In this document: positions 1-8,103 of the stretch, one piece after another
Position numbering within the stretch: position 1 is the stretch's first letter
Layout of the letters: each line of letters opens with the position of its first letter
DNA from: Selenomonas sp.
Lineage (GTDB): Bacteria > Bacillota > Negativicutes > Selenomonadales > Selenomonadaceae
Direction of reading: 5' to 3'
Assembly: GCF_022771645.1 (NCBI RefSeq)
Contig: NZ_JALFCU010000010.1
Coordinates: forward strand, 1 to 38,929
Length of the DNA stretch: 38,929 bases
Program-made: the position numbers and the translations under genes
The notes under the pieces: generated by a model
Told to the model about the DNA's origin: nothing
What the model saw: only the letters and a program-made list of their open reading frames with translations
Database searches by the model: none

Positions 1-34
1 CAGCCTCATCTGTGTTAAAATAGTTCTGATCCAT
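1..34 (-). CDS. IS30-family transposase, N-terminal fragment (cut by window edge)
   Basis: Read on the minus strand, an ATG at 34-32 opens MDQNYFNTDEA and runs off the window. A good AGGAG ribosome-binding site sits just upstream (42-46). Only 11 residues are visible. The IS30 assignment rests on the inverted repeat at 113-135, which matches the terminal repeat beside the clear IS30 transposase C-terminus at the other edge of the window. Moderately sure. Confidence 0.55.
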   Translation of the reverse strand, partial: MDQNYFNTDEA

Positions 35-135
35 AGCGATACTCCTTTGTTGATGATTGTTTTGCAGAACCATTTTAACATAGGAAGTCGCTATGGGTTT
101 TTGTTTTTGATTAACTGTTCAACTTCATTTTACAA
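1..135 (-). mobile_element. IS30-family element, upstream (left) end
   Basis: This is the promoter-proximal end of an IS whose transposase reads leftward. The outer 23 bases (113-135) are an imperfect inverted copy of 38798-38820 at the right edge (17 of 23 match, including a perfect 10-base core AACTGTTCAA). Inside, CCATAGCGA (31-39) and TCGCTATGG (88-96) form an inverted repeat spanning the transposase start codon and Shine-Dalgarno. The element continues beyond the window. Confidence 0.6.
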
Positions 136-144
136 CGAACCCTC

Positions 145-173
145 TTGACGGAAAAACGCTTCTTCCATAAAAT
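145..173 (+). promoter_or_regulatory. Putative sigma-70 promoter for the TSUP permease
   Basis: TTGACG (145-150), a 17-base spacer and TAAAAT (168-173), 42 bases before the permease ATG. The spacer and -10 lie inside a hairpin that also looks like a terminator. The -35 begins only 10 bases outside the IS30 end. Confidence 0.45.
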
Positions 174-188
174 GGAAAAAGCGTTTTT
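152..188 (+). terminator. Rho-independent terminator-like hairpin
   Basis: A stem of about 15 bases (152-167 with 173-188), 5-base loop, A-rich 5' side and T-rich 3' side followed by more T. Probably ends a gene that lay upstream before the IS30 insertion, or stops transcription leaving the IS. Confidence 0.55.
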
Positions 189-215
189 GTTTTTATCCCG
201 TGAAAGGATCTCTGT

Positions 216-980
216 ATGGAATTGCTTTCTCCCGACATCCTCGCGTTCCTCGTCGTCTTCGGCTTTTGCGCGGCGTTCATCGATGCCGTCGTCGGCGGCG
301 GCGGGCTGATCTCGATCCCAGCGCTGCTCTGGGTCGGGCTGCCGCCGCATCTCGCGCTCGGCACGAACAAGGCGGCGTCGACGATGGGCGCGGTCACGAG
401 CTTCGTGACGTTCGTGCGGTCGGGGCGCGTGAACGGCTGGCTGATCCGGCGGCTGTTCCCGCTGTCGCTCATAGGCTCCATGGTCGGCGTGCTCGCCGTG
501 CGGCAGGTGTCGCCGGAGATCCTGCGGCCGCTCGTGCTCGCGATGCTCGTGCTCGTGCTGATTTACAGCGTGCTGAAAAAAGATTGGGGGCGCGAGAATC
601 ATTTCGCGGGGCTGACGAAAAAGATGCTCGTGCTGTCCGGGGCTGTCGCGTTCGGCTTCGGTTTTTACGACGGATTCTTCGGCCCGGGCACGGGCTCGTT
701 CCTCTTGTTCGCGTTCCTGCTCCTCGGCTATGATTTCCTCGGCGCGGCGGCGAACGCGCGTGCGCTGAACTTCGCGAGCAACATCGCGGCGCTCTGCTTT
801 TTCGCAGCGTTCGGCCTCGTGCAGTGGTCGTACGCCGTGCCGATGGGCGTCTCGATGGTCTTCGGCGCCTGGTGCGGCGCGCAGATGGCGCTCAGCAAGG
901 GGACGGGATACGTGCGGCCGCTCTTTATCGTCATGACGACGGTGCTGATCGGGAAGCAAGTGATCGATTTGTGGAAATGA
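216..980 (+). CDS. TSUP (TauE/SafE/YfcA-type) membrane permease
   Basis: 254 residues, nearly all hydrophobic helices, the usual length of the TauE/SafE (PF01925) family of exporters for sulfite, organosulfonates or other small anions. The N-terminal helix leads into the glycine-rich AVVGGGGLISIPALL segment followed by LALGTNKAAS, the family signature; a second half-repeat with FYDGFFGPGTGSF begins near residue 150. A start at ATG 216 is supported by GAAAGGA about 8 bases upstream. It is a single-gene unit between IS30 and a large palindromic repeat. Substrate cannot be read from sequence; neighbours give no sulfur-metabolism hint. Family call is firm, function is not. Confidence 0.9.
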   Translation: MELLSPDILAFLVVFGFCAAFIDAVVGGGGLISIPALLWVGLPPHLALGTNKAASTMGAVTSFVTFVRSGRVNGWLIRRLFPLSLIGSMVGVLAVRQVSPEILRPLVLAMLVLVLIYSVLKKDWGRENHFAGLTKKMLVLSGAVAFGFGFYDGFFGPGTGSFLLFAFLLLGYDFLGAAANARALNFASNIAALCFFAAFGLVQWSYAVPMGVSMVFGAWCGAQMALSKGTGYVRPLFIVMTTVLIGKQVIDLWK

Positions 981-993
981 TGAAGCACTGAAA

Positions 994-1185
994 GGCTCTC
1001 CCTCCGGGAGAGCTGGCGCGCGCAGCGCGACTGAGAGGGTGGCGAAGGTAAGGCTTAACTGATTGTAAAAAAATTCACGGCGAAGGAATGTCGCACCTTC
1101 GACGTGAATTTTTTTGTGAACCAAAGGACGTACCTTCGACACCCTCTCCACCGCTTCGCGGTCCCCCTCTCCCGAAGGGAGAGGC
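994..1185. repeat. ~190-bp nested palindromic element (MITE/REP-like)
   Basis: Two inverted copies of a ~55-base unit (994-1050 and 1131-1185) share a GCCTCTCCCTNNGGGAGAG hairpin, a CGCG-AGCG stretch and GAGAGGGTNNCGAAGGTA. Between them lies a 20-base-arm palindrome (1067-1086 with 1096-1115) ending in long A and T tracts. A related single unit occurs at 29049-29107. Placed between convergent genes, it can also act as a bidirectional terminator. Confidence 0.75.
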
Positions 1186-1195
1186 TTGGATACCA

Positions 1196-1951
1196 TTACA
1201 TGACGATATGTTTTCCTCCAATATATCGCGGCTGCCAGTACGAGTTCGACAGCGCGTCGATGCGGACGCCTTTGCTCGAGCTGGCGTGGATGAAGTTGCC
1301 GCTGCCGAGGTAGATGCCGCAGTGCGAAGGGCCGGGCTCGTACGTCGTGAAGAAGACGAGGTCGCCGGGCTCTAATTGGCTCGTCGATTTCGTGCGCGTG
1401 CCGAGCTTGTACTGGTCGTCGGCGAGGCGCGGGATGGAGATGCCGTTCTTCGCAAAGACATATTGGAGGTAGCCGGAGCAGTCAAAGCCCTTCGGCGTCG
1501 TGCCGCCGAACGTGTACGGCGTGCCGATGTAGTTCTTCGCCGTCTGGATGAGCGTCGTGACTTTCGCGCGCGGCAGGATCGGCACGTTGTTTGGCGCGAG
1601 CGGCGCTTTGACCGTCGGCGCGTCATCCGTCTTCGCGGGCGGCTGCACGTCCGAGCCCCACGGGCGTTTCTTCGCTGTCTTGAGCGCGCGCCATGTCGCG
1701 GCGTTGACGACGCCGGTCACGCGGATCTTCTGGTCGCGCTGGAACTGCGCGACGGCTTGTTCCGTGCTCTTGCCGAACACGCCGTCGGCCTTGCCGAGCG
1801 AGTAGCCGATCTCCGTGAGCTTTTGCTGGAGGAGCATGACGTCGTGGCCGTGCGAGCCGTTCTGGAGCGTCGGGGACGCGAAGGCGTGCGCGGAGACGAG
1901 GAGCGCGAGGCTGAGGACAGCGGCGATTTTTGCGAAGCGACGCTTTTTCAT
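1196..1951 (-). CDS. Secreted NlpC/P60 peptidoglycan endopeptidase with PG-binding domain
   Basis: 251 residues. Signal peptide at 1-25 (basic start, hydrophobic core, cleavage after AHAFA); a PG_binding_1 domain at about 33-90; a Pro/Lys-rich linker; then an NlpC/P60 papain-like domain at about 131-251. Catalytic residues are visible: Cys158 in GFDCSG, His210 in SHCGIYLG, His222 in FIHASS. The family cleaves peptide stems of peptidoglycan, typically D-Glu-(gamma)-diamino acid bonds. It is the last gene of the murQ operon, 17 bases after the metal-sensing repressor, which suggests that stem-peptide cleavage is coexpressed with MurNAc uptake. Housekeeping wall turnover is the alternative role. 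Confidence 0.92.
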   Translation of the reverse strand: MKKRRFAKIAAVLSLALLVSAHAFASPTLQNGSHGHDVMLLQQKLTEIGYSLGKADGVFGKSTEQAVAQFQRDQKIRVTGVVNAATWRALKTAKKRPWGSDVQPPAKTDDAPTVKAPLAPNNVPILPRAKVTTLIQTAKNYIGTPYTFGGTTPKGFDCSGYLQYVFAKNGISIPRLADDQYKLGTRTKSTSQLEPGDLVFFTTYEPGPSHCGIYLGSGNFIHASSSKGVRIDALSNSYWQPRYIGGKHIVM

Positions 1952-1968
1952 GGTGGATTCCTCACTTT

Positions 1969-2355
1969 TCAGCCGTGCAGCACGTGGTCGAGGCCTTGCT
2001 GCATGAGGGTGACGACGTGGTCGTCGTCGAGGGAGTAGAACGCTTCTTTGCCTTCCTTGCGGTATTTCACGAGGCGCGCGCCGCGCAGGACGCGGAGCTG
2101 GTGCGAGATGGCGGACTGGCCCATGCCGAGCGCTTCGGCGATGTCGCAGACGCAGAGCTCTTCCTTGTGCGCGAGCAGCGACAGCAGCTTGATGCGCGTG
2201 CGGTCGCCGAGCACCTTGAAGACTTCGGCGAGGCGCAGGCTCGTCTCGTCATCGGCCTCATGCAGGCGCGCGAGTTCGAGCGCGGCGGGGTGCGTCTGGT
2301 GGATTTCGCAGACGTCGCAATCTTCCGTCGTGCTCTGGGGATTCTTTGTGGTCAT
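1969..2355 (-). CDS. ArsR/SmtB-family metal-sensing repressor (CadC/SmtB-like)
   Basis: 128 residues, winged-helix ArsR fold. Metal ligands of two classes are visible. The alpha-3 motif ELCVCD carries Cys68 and Cys70, and with N-terminal Cys13/Cys16 resembles the Cys site of CadC. The C-terminal helix has Asp111-x-His113-x10-His124-x2-His127, matching the alpha-5 Zn site of SmtB/CzrA/CadC. The recognition helix includes GMGQSAISHQLRVL. Such proteins repress metal-efflux genes until Zn, Cd, Pb or similar binds. No efflux pump is adjacent here. The gene starts inside the end of mupG (4-base overlap) and lies just before nlpC/p60, so it is transcribed with the MurNAc operon. The target is unknown. 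Confidence 0.88.
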   Translation of the reverse strand: MTTKNPQSTTEDCDVCEIHQTHPAALELARLHEADDETSLRLAEVFKVLGDRTRIKLLSLLAHKEELCVCDIAEALGMGQSAISHQLRVLRGARLVKYRKEGKEAFYSLDDDHVVTLMQQGLDHVLHG

Positions 2356-3557
2356 GAAGCGGGTTCCTCTCGTGTTTCTTCTGGCGGTTCGTTGGCGCCT
2401 GTAGCATCCGTTGCGGTTACGTCTGCGCTGGCAATGCCGCCTTTTTTCATTATACCATGTTCGCCTGCGTTCTTGCTATGGAGCACGAAGGAAAATTTGC
2501 GGCCGGGCGTGATGCAGCCGAGGAGCGGCAAGTCTTCCGGCACGATGCGCGCGCAGACGTTGACGCGCGGGTCGGCGGGCAGCGTGCGCTTCATGATGTC
2601 GAGCTCGCCCATGTAGCGGCCGGCCGTCTCGTTGTCGATGGTGATGCAGCCGCGGCGGCGCTCGATGTTGCTTTCGGGCGCGATGGTCGTCTTTGTTTTT
2701 GCGATGTAAATGCGGCTTTCCTGTGCGCGCACGGCGTCGCGGGCGGCGTCGACGCGGCTCGTAAACGTGTGCGTGAGGAGCTCGCGTGTCGCGGGATCGT
2801 CTGTCAGAAGCTCTGCTGCAAGCGTGACGCAGTCGTCCTTCAGGCTGCCGAGCGCGTGGATCTCCGCGTCGGTCGGTCGGCTGTCGGCGAGGATGACGGA
2901 GTCGATGCCGAGCGCGACGAGATGGCGCGCGGCATGGGCAGCGGAGACGTGGCGATGCGCTTCGAGTGTCGGCAGGCCCTCGCCGTACGGGCTGCGGCGG
3001 CGGCCGTCCTGCGTCGTGACGAACGCGCCGACGCGGATGCCGAGCTGATGGAGCGGTGCGTTCCGTTTGACGAGCAGCGCCTCGCTGAGCCCCGTGCCGA
3101 CGCGCGGATAAAAGTTGTGCATGGCGTCGATGCGCGAGAAGTCGGCCTTCGCGTCGGCGAGCTCGCGCAGGATCTTCGGCGTCAGCGTCGAGGCGTTGAG
3201 CTGGACGCGGATGTGCTGGTTGTTATGGCTGATGCGTGCGATTTCTGCGGGCGAAAAGCCGTAGTCCATGCGCACGGTCGTGATGCCGAGCATGCGGAAT
3301 TTCGACGGCGTGAACGTCTGTAGGCCGAGCACGGCGAGCGTCTGCGGGCTCACGTCGGAGATGACCTCCATGTGGTGCGCGCGGGCGGCGGAGAGCAGCG
3401 TGCCGATGTCTTTCTTCAGCGCGCGCGTGTCGCTTTCCGGGATGTGCATGGACGTGAAAACGCGCGTGATGCCGGCGGCCGCGGCGGTGTCGATGAGCGC
3501 GAGATTTTCCTCGAGCGTGTTGTCGAGGCCGGGGTAGATGGCAATGCCGTTATTCAA
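2352..3557 (-). CDS. mupG: MupG-family 6-phospho-N-acetylmuramidase (DUF871)
   Basis: 401 residues; an N-terminal TIM-barrel starting NNGIAIYPGLDNT and a C-terminal cyclophilin-like domain, the layout of the DUF871/MupG family. In Staphylococcus aureus MupG hydrolyses MurNAc-6-phosphate-GlcNAc taken up by MurP, releasing MurNAc-6-phosphate for MurQ. Here the gene sits 4 bases after murP and overlaps arsR by 4 bases, the same functional set as mupG-murR-murP-murQ, so the same reaction is inferred. The last ~30 residues (Ala/Glu/Pro-rich after HGIMKKGGIA) look like a poorly conserved tail. Confidence 0.85.
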   Translation of the reverse strand: MNNGIAIYPGLDNTLEENLALIDTAAAAGITRVFTSMHIPESDTRALKKDIGTLLSAARAHHMEVISDVSPQTLAVLGLQTFTPSKFRMLGITTVRMDYGFSPAEIARISHNNQHIRVQLNASTLTPKILRELADAKADFSRIDAMHNFYPRVGTGLSEALLVKRNAPLHQLGIRVGAFVTTQDGRRRSPYGEGLPTLEAHRHVSAAHAARHLVALGIDSVILADSRPTDAEIHALGSLKDDCVTLAAELLTDDPATRELLTHTFTSRVDAARDAVRAQESRIYIAKTKTTIAPESNIERRRGCITIDNETAGRYMGELDIMKRTLPADPRVNVCARIVPEDLPLLGCITPGRKFSFVLHSKNAGEHGIMKKGGIASADVTATDATGANEPPEETREEPAS

Positions 3558-3561
3558 AAAA

Positions 3562-5019
3562 TCATGACCTTTCTGGGTCTTCCATGTTGTTTGTGTCGAT
3601 AGGGTCGTCGAAGCCGATGACGAGCGTCGCGACGAAGCCGCCGATGTAGGCGCATACGAGGCCGAGAAGATAGACGGGGATGTTGTCGGTCGCGGCTGCG
3701 AGCGGCAGGCCGCTGATGCCGAGCGTCGCCGCGCCGATGCCGAACGCCGCCTGCACGGCGCCGCCGCACGCGCCGCCGATGCACGCGCCGATAAAAGGCT
3801 TGCCGAGCGGCAGCGTGACGCCGTAGATGAGCGGCTCGCCGATGCCGAGCATGCCGACGGGGAGCGCGGACGCGATGATTTTCTTCAGGCGCGCGTTCTT
3901 CGTGCGCAGGTACACGGCGAAGCTCGCGCCGACCTGGCCGCCGCCCGCCATGGCGAGCACGGGCAGGAGGATCGTCACGCCGTAGCGCGCGAGGAGCTCC
4001 GCATGGATCGGCGTGAGCGTCTGGTGGATGCCAAGCATGACCATGGGAAGGAACGTGCCGCCGAGGATCGCGCCCGTCAGCGCGCCGCCCGAGGCGATCG
4101 CGCCCGTCGCCGTGCTACCGATGACATCCGAAAGGAAGCCGCCGAGCGGTTGCAAGATGACGATGGCGATGGCGCCCGAGACGAGGAACGTCACGAGCGG
4201 CGTGACGAACAGGGACAGCGTCTCCGGCACGCAGCGCCGCAACCGTTTTTCGATGCAGCAGGCGAGGATCGCGACGAGCAGTACGGAAATGATGCCGCCG
4301 CGCCCCGGCACGAGCGTCCGGCCCGCCAGCTGGACGTTCGCGAGGCCCGGGTGCGCGAGGAGCGCGCCGAGGATCGCGCCGAGCACGGGCGTGCCGCCGA
4401 ATTCCTCCATCGCGTTGCGGCCGACGAGGATGTTCAGCCCCCAGAAGACCGTCGAGCCCGCGATGGCGAGCAGCTGGTAGAGCGCGCCGCTCGTGACATC
4501 AGGCGCGGCCTTCGCGACGACATTCAGGCAGCCGTTGATGAGGCCGCAGGCGATGAAGCCCGGGATGATGGGGATGAAAATGCTGGCGATGCGGCGGAAG
4601 AACAGCTTGACGGGCGTCGCGTTTTTTGCACGGATCTGTGCGTGGAGCGCCTTGCCATCGCCAATCTGCGGCCGGCCATCGTCTGTCGTTTCTTTCCCAA
4701 GCTTCGTGTGTTCGTTCTTGGATGGCGTTGCGTTCGTCCGTGCGTCATTTTGCGTGGCAAGCAATTCGTTGAAGGCCACGGCGACGTTCGCTGCCTTGCC
4801 CGGGCCGAGGATGACTTGGAGCTCCGTGCCGTCCGGATTCGTGCCGAGCACGCCAGAAAATTTCGCGATGTCGTCCGCGAGGCCGTCGGGGATGCCTGCC
4901 GCGTCGAACGCGAGCCGCAGGCGCGTCATGCAGTTGTACGCGCGCTCGAGATGCGCAAGGCCGTCGCGCTTTTTGACAGCGTCGAGGATGCCTCCTGCGA
5001 GCGTTTCATTTTCCGTCAT
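3562..5019 (-). CDS. murP: PTS EIIBC component for N-acetylmuramic acid (MurP)
   Basis: 485 residues. N-terminal EIIB domain (about 1-90) with phosphocysteine Cys30 in YNCMTRLRL; a linker rich in Thr/Lys; then an EIIC membrane domain from about residue 135, with FIPIIPGFIACGLINGC and the sugar-binding loop motif GIGEPLIYGVTLPL. There is no EIIA domain, as in E. coli MurP, so a separate glucose-type EIIA must supply phosphate. Imports MurNAc (or MurNAc-GlcNAc) as the 6-phosphate. Overlaps the end of murQ by 14 bases, and mupG follows after 4 bases. The glucose-family EIIBC assignment is firm; MurNAc specificity comes from the operon. Confidence 0.9.
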   Translation of the reverse strand: MTENETLAGGILDAVKKRDGLAHLERAYNCMTRLRLAFDAAGIPDGLADDIAKFSGVLGTNPDGTELQVILGPGKAANVAVAFNELLATQNDARTNATPSKNEHTKLGKETTDDGRPQIGDGKALHAQIRAKNATPVKLFFRRIASIFIPIIPGFIACGLINGCLNVVAKAAPDVTSGALYQLLAIAGSTVFWGLNILVGRNAMEEFGGTPVLGAILGALLAHPGLANVQLAGRTLVPGRGGIISVLLVAILACCIEKRLRRCVPETLSLFVTPLVTFLVSGAIAIVILQPLGGFLSDVIGSTATGAIASGGALTGAILGGTFLPMVMLGIHQTLTPIHAELLARYGVTILLPVLAMAGGGQVGASFAVYLRTKNARLKKIIASALPVGMLGIGEPLIYGVTLPLGKPFIGACIGGACGGAVQAAFGIGAATLGISGLPLAAATDNIPVYLLGLVCAYIGGFVATLVIGFDDPIDTNNMEDPERS

Positions 5020-5959
5020 GCGCAGTGTCCTCGCTTGGATCCGTTGCAGCTTCTTCCGTCAGCGCCGGGCGCAGGCGGCCGGCGTTCTCAGCGAGCAGCG
5101 CCTCGCAGTCCGCGATGGATTTTCCTGTCAGCACATGGAGGATGGCGAGCTTCGCGCGGCCACCCGCCAGGCGCAGGGCGTCAGCCGCCTCCTCGCGGCT
5201 GCACTCCGTGACGTCCATGACGATGCGCGTCGCGCGTTCTGTGAGCTTCGCGTTCGAGGCGTTGACGTCGACCATGAGGTTGCCGTACGTCTTGCCGAGC
5301 TTCACCATCGCGCCCGTCGAGAGCATATTGAGCACGAGCTTCTGCGCCGTGCCGGCCTTCATGCGCGTCGAGCCCGTGATGACCTCGGGACCGACGAGCG
5401 GCAGGAGCGCGATGTCTGCGTACTTCGCGATGGCCGCTGGCCGCGTGCAGGCGAGCGCGATCGTCGTCGCGCCGAGCTCCTGCGCGTAGCGCAGCGCGCC
5501 GATGACGTACGGCGTGCGGCCCGAGGCCGCGATGCCGACGACGACGTCTTTCGCGGAGAAGTCATGCGCCTTCAGGTTTGCAGCTCCGAGCGCGGGATCG
5601 TCCTCCGCGCCTTCCTTCGCTTTGAAGATGGCAGGCGTGCCGCCTGCGATGAGCCCGATGATCTGGTCGGGGCTCGTGCGGTACGTCGGTGGGCATTCGA
5701 CAGCGTCGAGGATGCCGAGCCGCCCCGACGTGCCGGCGCCGATGTAGAACAGGCGGCCGCCGTTCGCGAGCGCCGCCGCGATGGCGTCGACGGCCTTTGC
5801 GACTTTCGGCAGGATGCGTCCGACGGCGAACGGCACGAGGCCGTCCTCGTCATTGATGAGGCGCAGCATGTCGAGCGTCGCCATTTCATCGATGTTCTGC
5901 GTGCGCGGGTTGCGCTGCTCCGTCGCAAGTTTCGAGAGTTCGATCATATTTTCATTCAT
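5006..5959 (-). CDS. murQ: N-acetylmuramic acid 6-phosphate etherase
   Basis: 317 residues, normal length. SIS-fold phosphosugar-binding enzyme that splits the lactyl ether of MurNAc-6-P to GlcNAc-6-P and D-lactate. Seen: GAGTSGRLGILDAVECPPTY, with Glu88 matching the catalytic Glu of E. coli MurQ, EGAEDDP near residue 116, and the second phosphosugar motif GIAASGRTPYVIGA. First gene of the operon; a TATAAT lies about 45 bases before the ATG. The ATG is preceded by AAAGGAAG. Confidence 0.96.
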   Translation of the reverse strand: MNENMIELSKLATEQRNPRTQNIDEMATLDMLRLINDEDGLVPFAVGRILPKVAKAVDAIAAALANGGRLFYIGAGTSGRLGILDAVECPPTYRTSPDQIIGLIAGGTPAIFKAKEGAEDDPALGAANLKAHDFSAKDVVVGIAASGRTPYVIGALRYAQELGATTIALACTRPAAIAKYADIALLPLVGPEVITGSTRMKAGTAQKLVLNMLSTGAMVKLGKTYGNLMVDVNASNAKLTERATRIVMDVTECSREEAADALRLAGGRAKLAILHVLTGKSIADCEALLAENAGRLRPALTEEAATDPSEDTAHDGK

Positions 5960-6003
5960 CGTGTTCTTCCTTTTTGTCTGATGTTACAAATTGCGATACT
6001 GTG

Positions 6004-6009
6004 ATTATA
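6004..6009 (-). promoter_or_regulatory. -10 element for the murQ operon
   Basis: On the minus strand TGC-TATAAT (extended -10 with TG), about 45 bases upstream of murQ. No good -35 hexamer is visible 16-18 bases further up. This core promoter lies outside the duplicated repeat that starts at 6042. Confidence 0.55.
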
Positions 6010-6041
6010 GCACACTTTTCAGAAAAAAGAGAAAAAGAACC

Positions 6042-6141
6042 GAAGTACATGGCACGGAACACGACAGTGATGCATGGGCTCGGACACACTACGATGAAAA
6101 AATAACGAATTGGTGGACAGAATGCAAGCTTTGTGGTATAT
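6042..6141. repeat. Direct repeat (target duplication) left of IS1634-family element
   Basis: 100 bases identical to 8177-8276. One base at the outer edge may belong to the IS end, so the duplication is 99-100 bp. It contains most of a promoter (TGGACA 6114-6119, 17-base spacer, TATAT then C) that would now fire into the IS. Confidence 0.9.
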
Positions 6142-6157
6142 CCCAAGTTTGGACGAT

Positions 6158-6204
6158 AAAATGAGCGTCGACCCTTATGTTGCAAGGGCTGGCGCTCATT
6201 TTTT
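6158..6204 (-). terminator. Terminator hairpin at the IS left end
   Basis: AAAATGAGCG (6158-6167) pairs with CGCTCATTTT (6193-6202), with an inner CCCTT/AAGGG pairing. Ends transposase transcription, and on the other strand would stop transcripts entering from the murQ side. Confidence 0.65.
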
Positions 6205-6219
6205 GCATAATTATATGGA

Positions 6220-8046
6220 CTACGCCATCACGGCCACTTTCGACTTCATCTGCCGGATCTCGCCACGGGAAAAGATGCACGGTTCTATTTTCAGCCCGAC
6301 GGCATGAAGAATCTTCACGAGATCCTTGTCATCCGTGTTGCAGAAGCGGTAATTCTCTCCCGGCAAATCCTCGAGCATCCACTTGTTGAGCGCGTCCTGC
6401 ACGCGCTCGCAGCTCATGCCATAGCTCCAGTTCCGTCCCTCGGTATTCATATTGTTCCCGAGAGCGATGCGCCGTTCCAGGAGGCGCAGCATGACGAGCG
6501 CCATCAGGCAGACGAGGAGATGCGCCTTGATGTGTTCGCGCGTCCGCACGAAGACGGGGCGCGTCTCCAGCGTCCCCTTCATCACGCGGAACTGGTCCTC
6601 GATGCGGCTCAGGCCGTGGTACGTCTCGATGACTTCCTGCGGGCTCATGGAGAGCTCCGATGTCACGATCTGGTAGTAGCCCATGCTGCTCGTGAATTCC
6701 TCGACCTTCTCGTCGTCAAGGAGCGACAGGAGCTTGCGCGAATCCGTGATTTCCCCCGTCTCCTTGTTGACGACATCTTTCTTGAGGAAGCGCGAGAGCA
6801 TGGAGGCGTTGCGGCTCGTCACGCGGAAGGACGATGGCGATTCTTTCAGCTTCTTCAGGAACGAGAGGAACTTCTCGTGCTCGTGGCGCTCGCGTTCGTA
6901 GAACTTGCGGCTCCAGTACACGACGACCTGCTCCTCGAGCTCGCGCATCTTTCCGCGCTCGTCTTTCCCCCTGCGTGTCACGATGCGCGACTTGTAGCGG
7001 AAATCCTCGCTCGTACGGATGTATCCCTCGTCCGAAAGAATCCACTCCCGTTCCTCTGCCGCCGTCTTGCGGATGCTCTTGCTGACGAGGTAACCCTGCC
7101 CGTCGTCGACGAGCGCACATGCGTTCTTGAGGGAGCACATACCGCGGTCTGCCACGAGCACGTAGCGTTCGAAGTCGAGCCCTGCGAGGCTCTTCTTCAG
7201 CGCGGGGCGCAGCGTCGCCTGGTCGAGCGTGTTTCCGGGGAACGCCTCCACCGTGACGGGGATGCCATTGTCGTCGAGGAACAAGCCCATCTGCACGATG
7301 GGCTCCTTGCGGTTCTCCTTCGAGACGCCGCGCTGGCGGAGCCCCTTCACCGTCTCGCCGTCCACTTCCTCATCCTCGTCAGGACGCTCGATCTCGAAGT
7401 AGAAATTCGTCACGTCGTAGAAGAGCTTCGTCGTGCTGCGGCCGATGCGTTTCTCGATGGAGGAGTTCATGCGCTGGATGAACTGCCCCTGATGTGCGGC
7501 GAGGACGTCCAAGAGGTCGTATACGCGGAAGTGGTCGGAAGAAGGATCCGCCGGGGGCACGAAATAATCCGACGCCTGCTGTATGGTCGCGATCTTCGAT
7601 GCGGGGGAGAGGATGCGGCCGAAGAGCAGGAGCCGTAGCAGCCCCGCGAGGTCAAAGGACAACCCCTCCGCGTGCTTGATGGTCGCGCACAAGCTGTCGA
7701 GGCCGAGTTCGTGGAACAGCGCGTCGAGGACGATGGGCGCGGCCTTCTTCGGATGCGCCACGCAGGCATCCGTCCCCTGTTCGAACGTGACGGTCACTTT
7801 CTTCTTCGGAGCTCCCTGTCCGTCTGCGTATGGCTGCAGGGAAGGAATGATGGGACGACCTGCCTTGAAAGAATCCTTTAGACGCTGGAGATAGTCCGGC
7901 TCGCCGTCGTCGAATCTGGAGAGTGGGCCGATGTTGAAGACGACGGTCTTCTTCGGCATCTTGATGCCGTCCTTGTTCGGGATGCGTTTCGATTCGACGA
8001 GGCGGAGGTATGGGGTGCCGTTGTTGTTGAATTTCTCGACGTACAT
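6220..8046 (-). CDS. IS1634-family (IS4-like DDE) transposase
   Basis: 608 residues, full length for the family. DDE catalytic residues can be placed: Asp211 in LFYDVTNFYFE, Asp300 in VLVADRGM, and Glu483 in YHGLSRIEDQFRVMK, the C-terminal signature of IS4/IS1634 transposases. No frameshift or internal stop, so it is probably active. A GAGG sits about 8 bases before the ATG. It is the only gene in the element and is transcribed toward murQ. Confidence 0.93.
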   Translation of the reverse strand: MYVEKFNNNGTPYLRLVESKRIPNKDGIKMPKKTVVFNIGPLSRFDDGEPDYLQRLKDSFKAGRPIIPSLQPYADGQGAPKKKVTVTFEQGTDACVAHPKKAAPIVLDALFHELGLDSLCATIKHAEGLSFDLAGLLRLLLFGRILSPASKIATIQQASDYFVPPADPSSDHFRVYDLLDVLAAHQGQFIQRMNSSIEKRIGRSTTKLFYDVTNFYFEIERPDEDEEVDGETVKGLRQRGVSKENRKEPIVQMGLFLDDNGIPVTVEAFPGNTLDQATLRPALKKSLAGLDFERYVLVADRGMCSLKNACALVDDGQGYLVSKSIRKTAAEEREWILSDEGYIRTSEDFRYKSRIVTRRGKDERGKMRELEEQVVVYWSRKFYERERHEHEKFLSFLKKLKESPSSFRVTSRNASMLSRFLKKDVVNKETGEITDSRKLLSLLDDEKVEEFTSSMGYYQIVTSELSMSPQEVIETYHGLSRIEDQFRVMKGTLETRPVFVRTREHIKAHLLVCLMALVMLRLLERRIALGNNMNTEGRNWSYGMSCERVQDALNKWMLEDLPGENYRFCNTDDKDLVKILHAVGLKIEPCIFSRGEIRQMKSKVAVMA

Positions 8047-8103
8047 GATTCAGTCCTCAAAACAGTTTATATACCTACAAATATATTTTACCATAGGCGC
8101 ACA

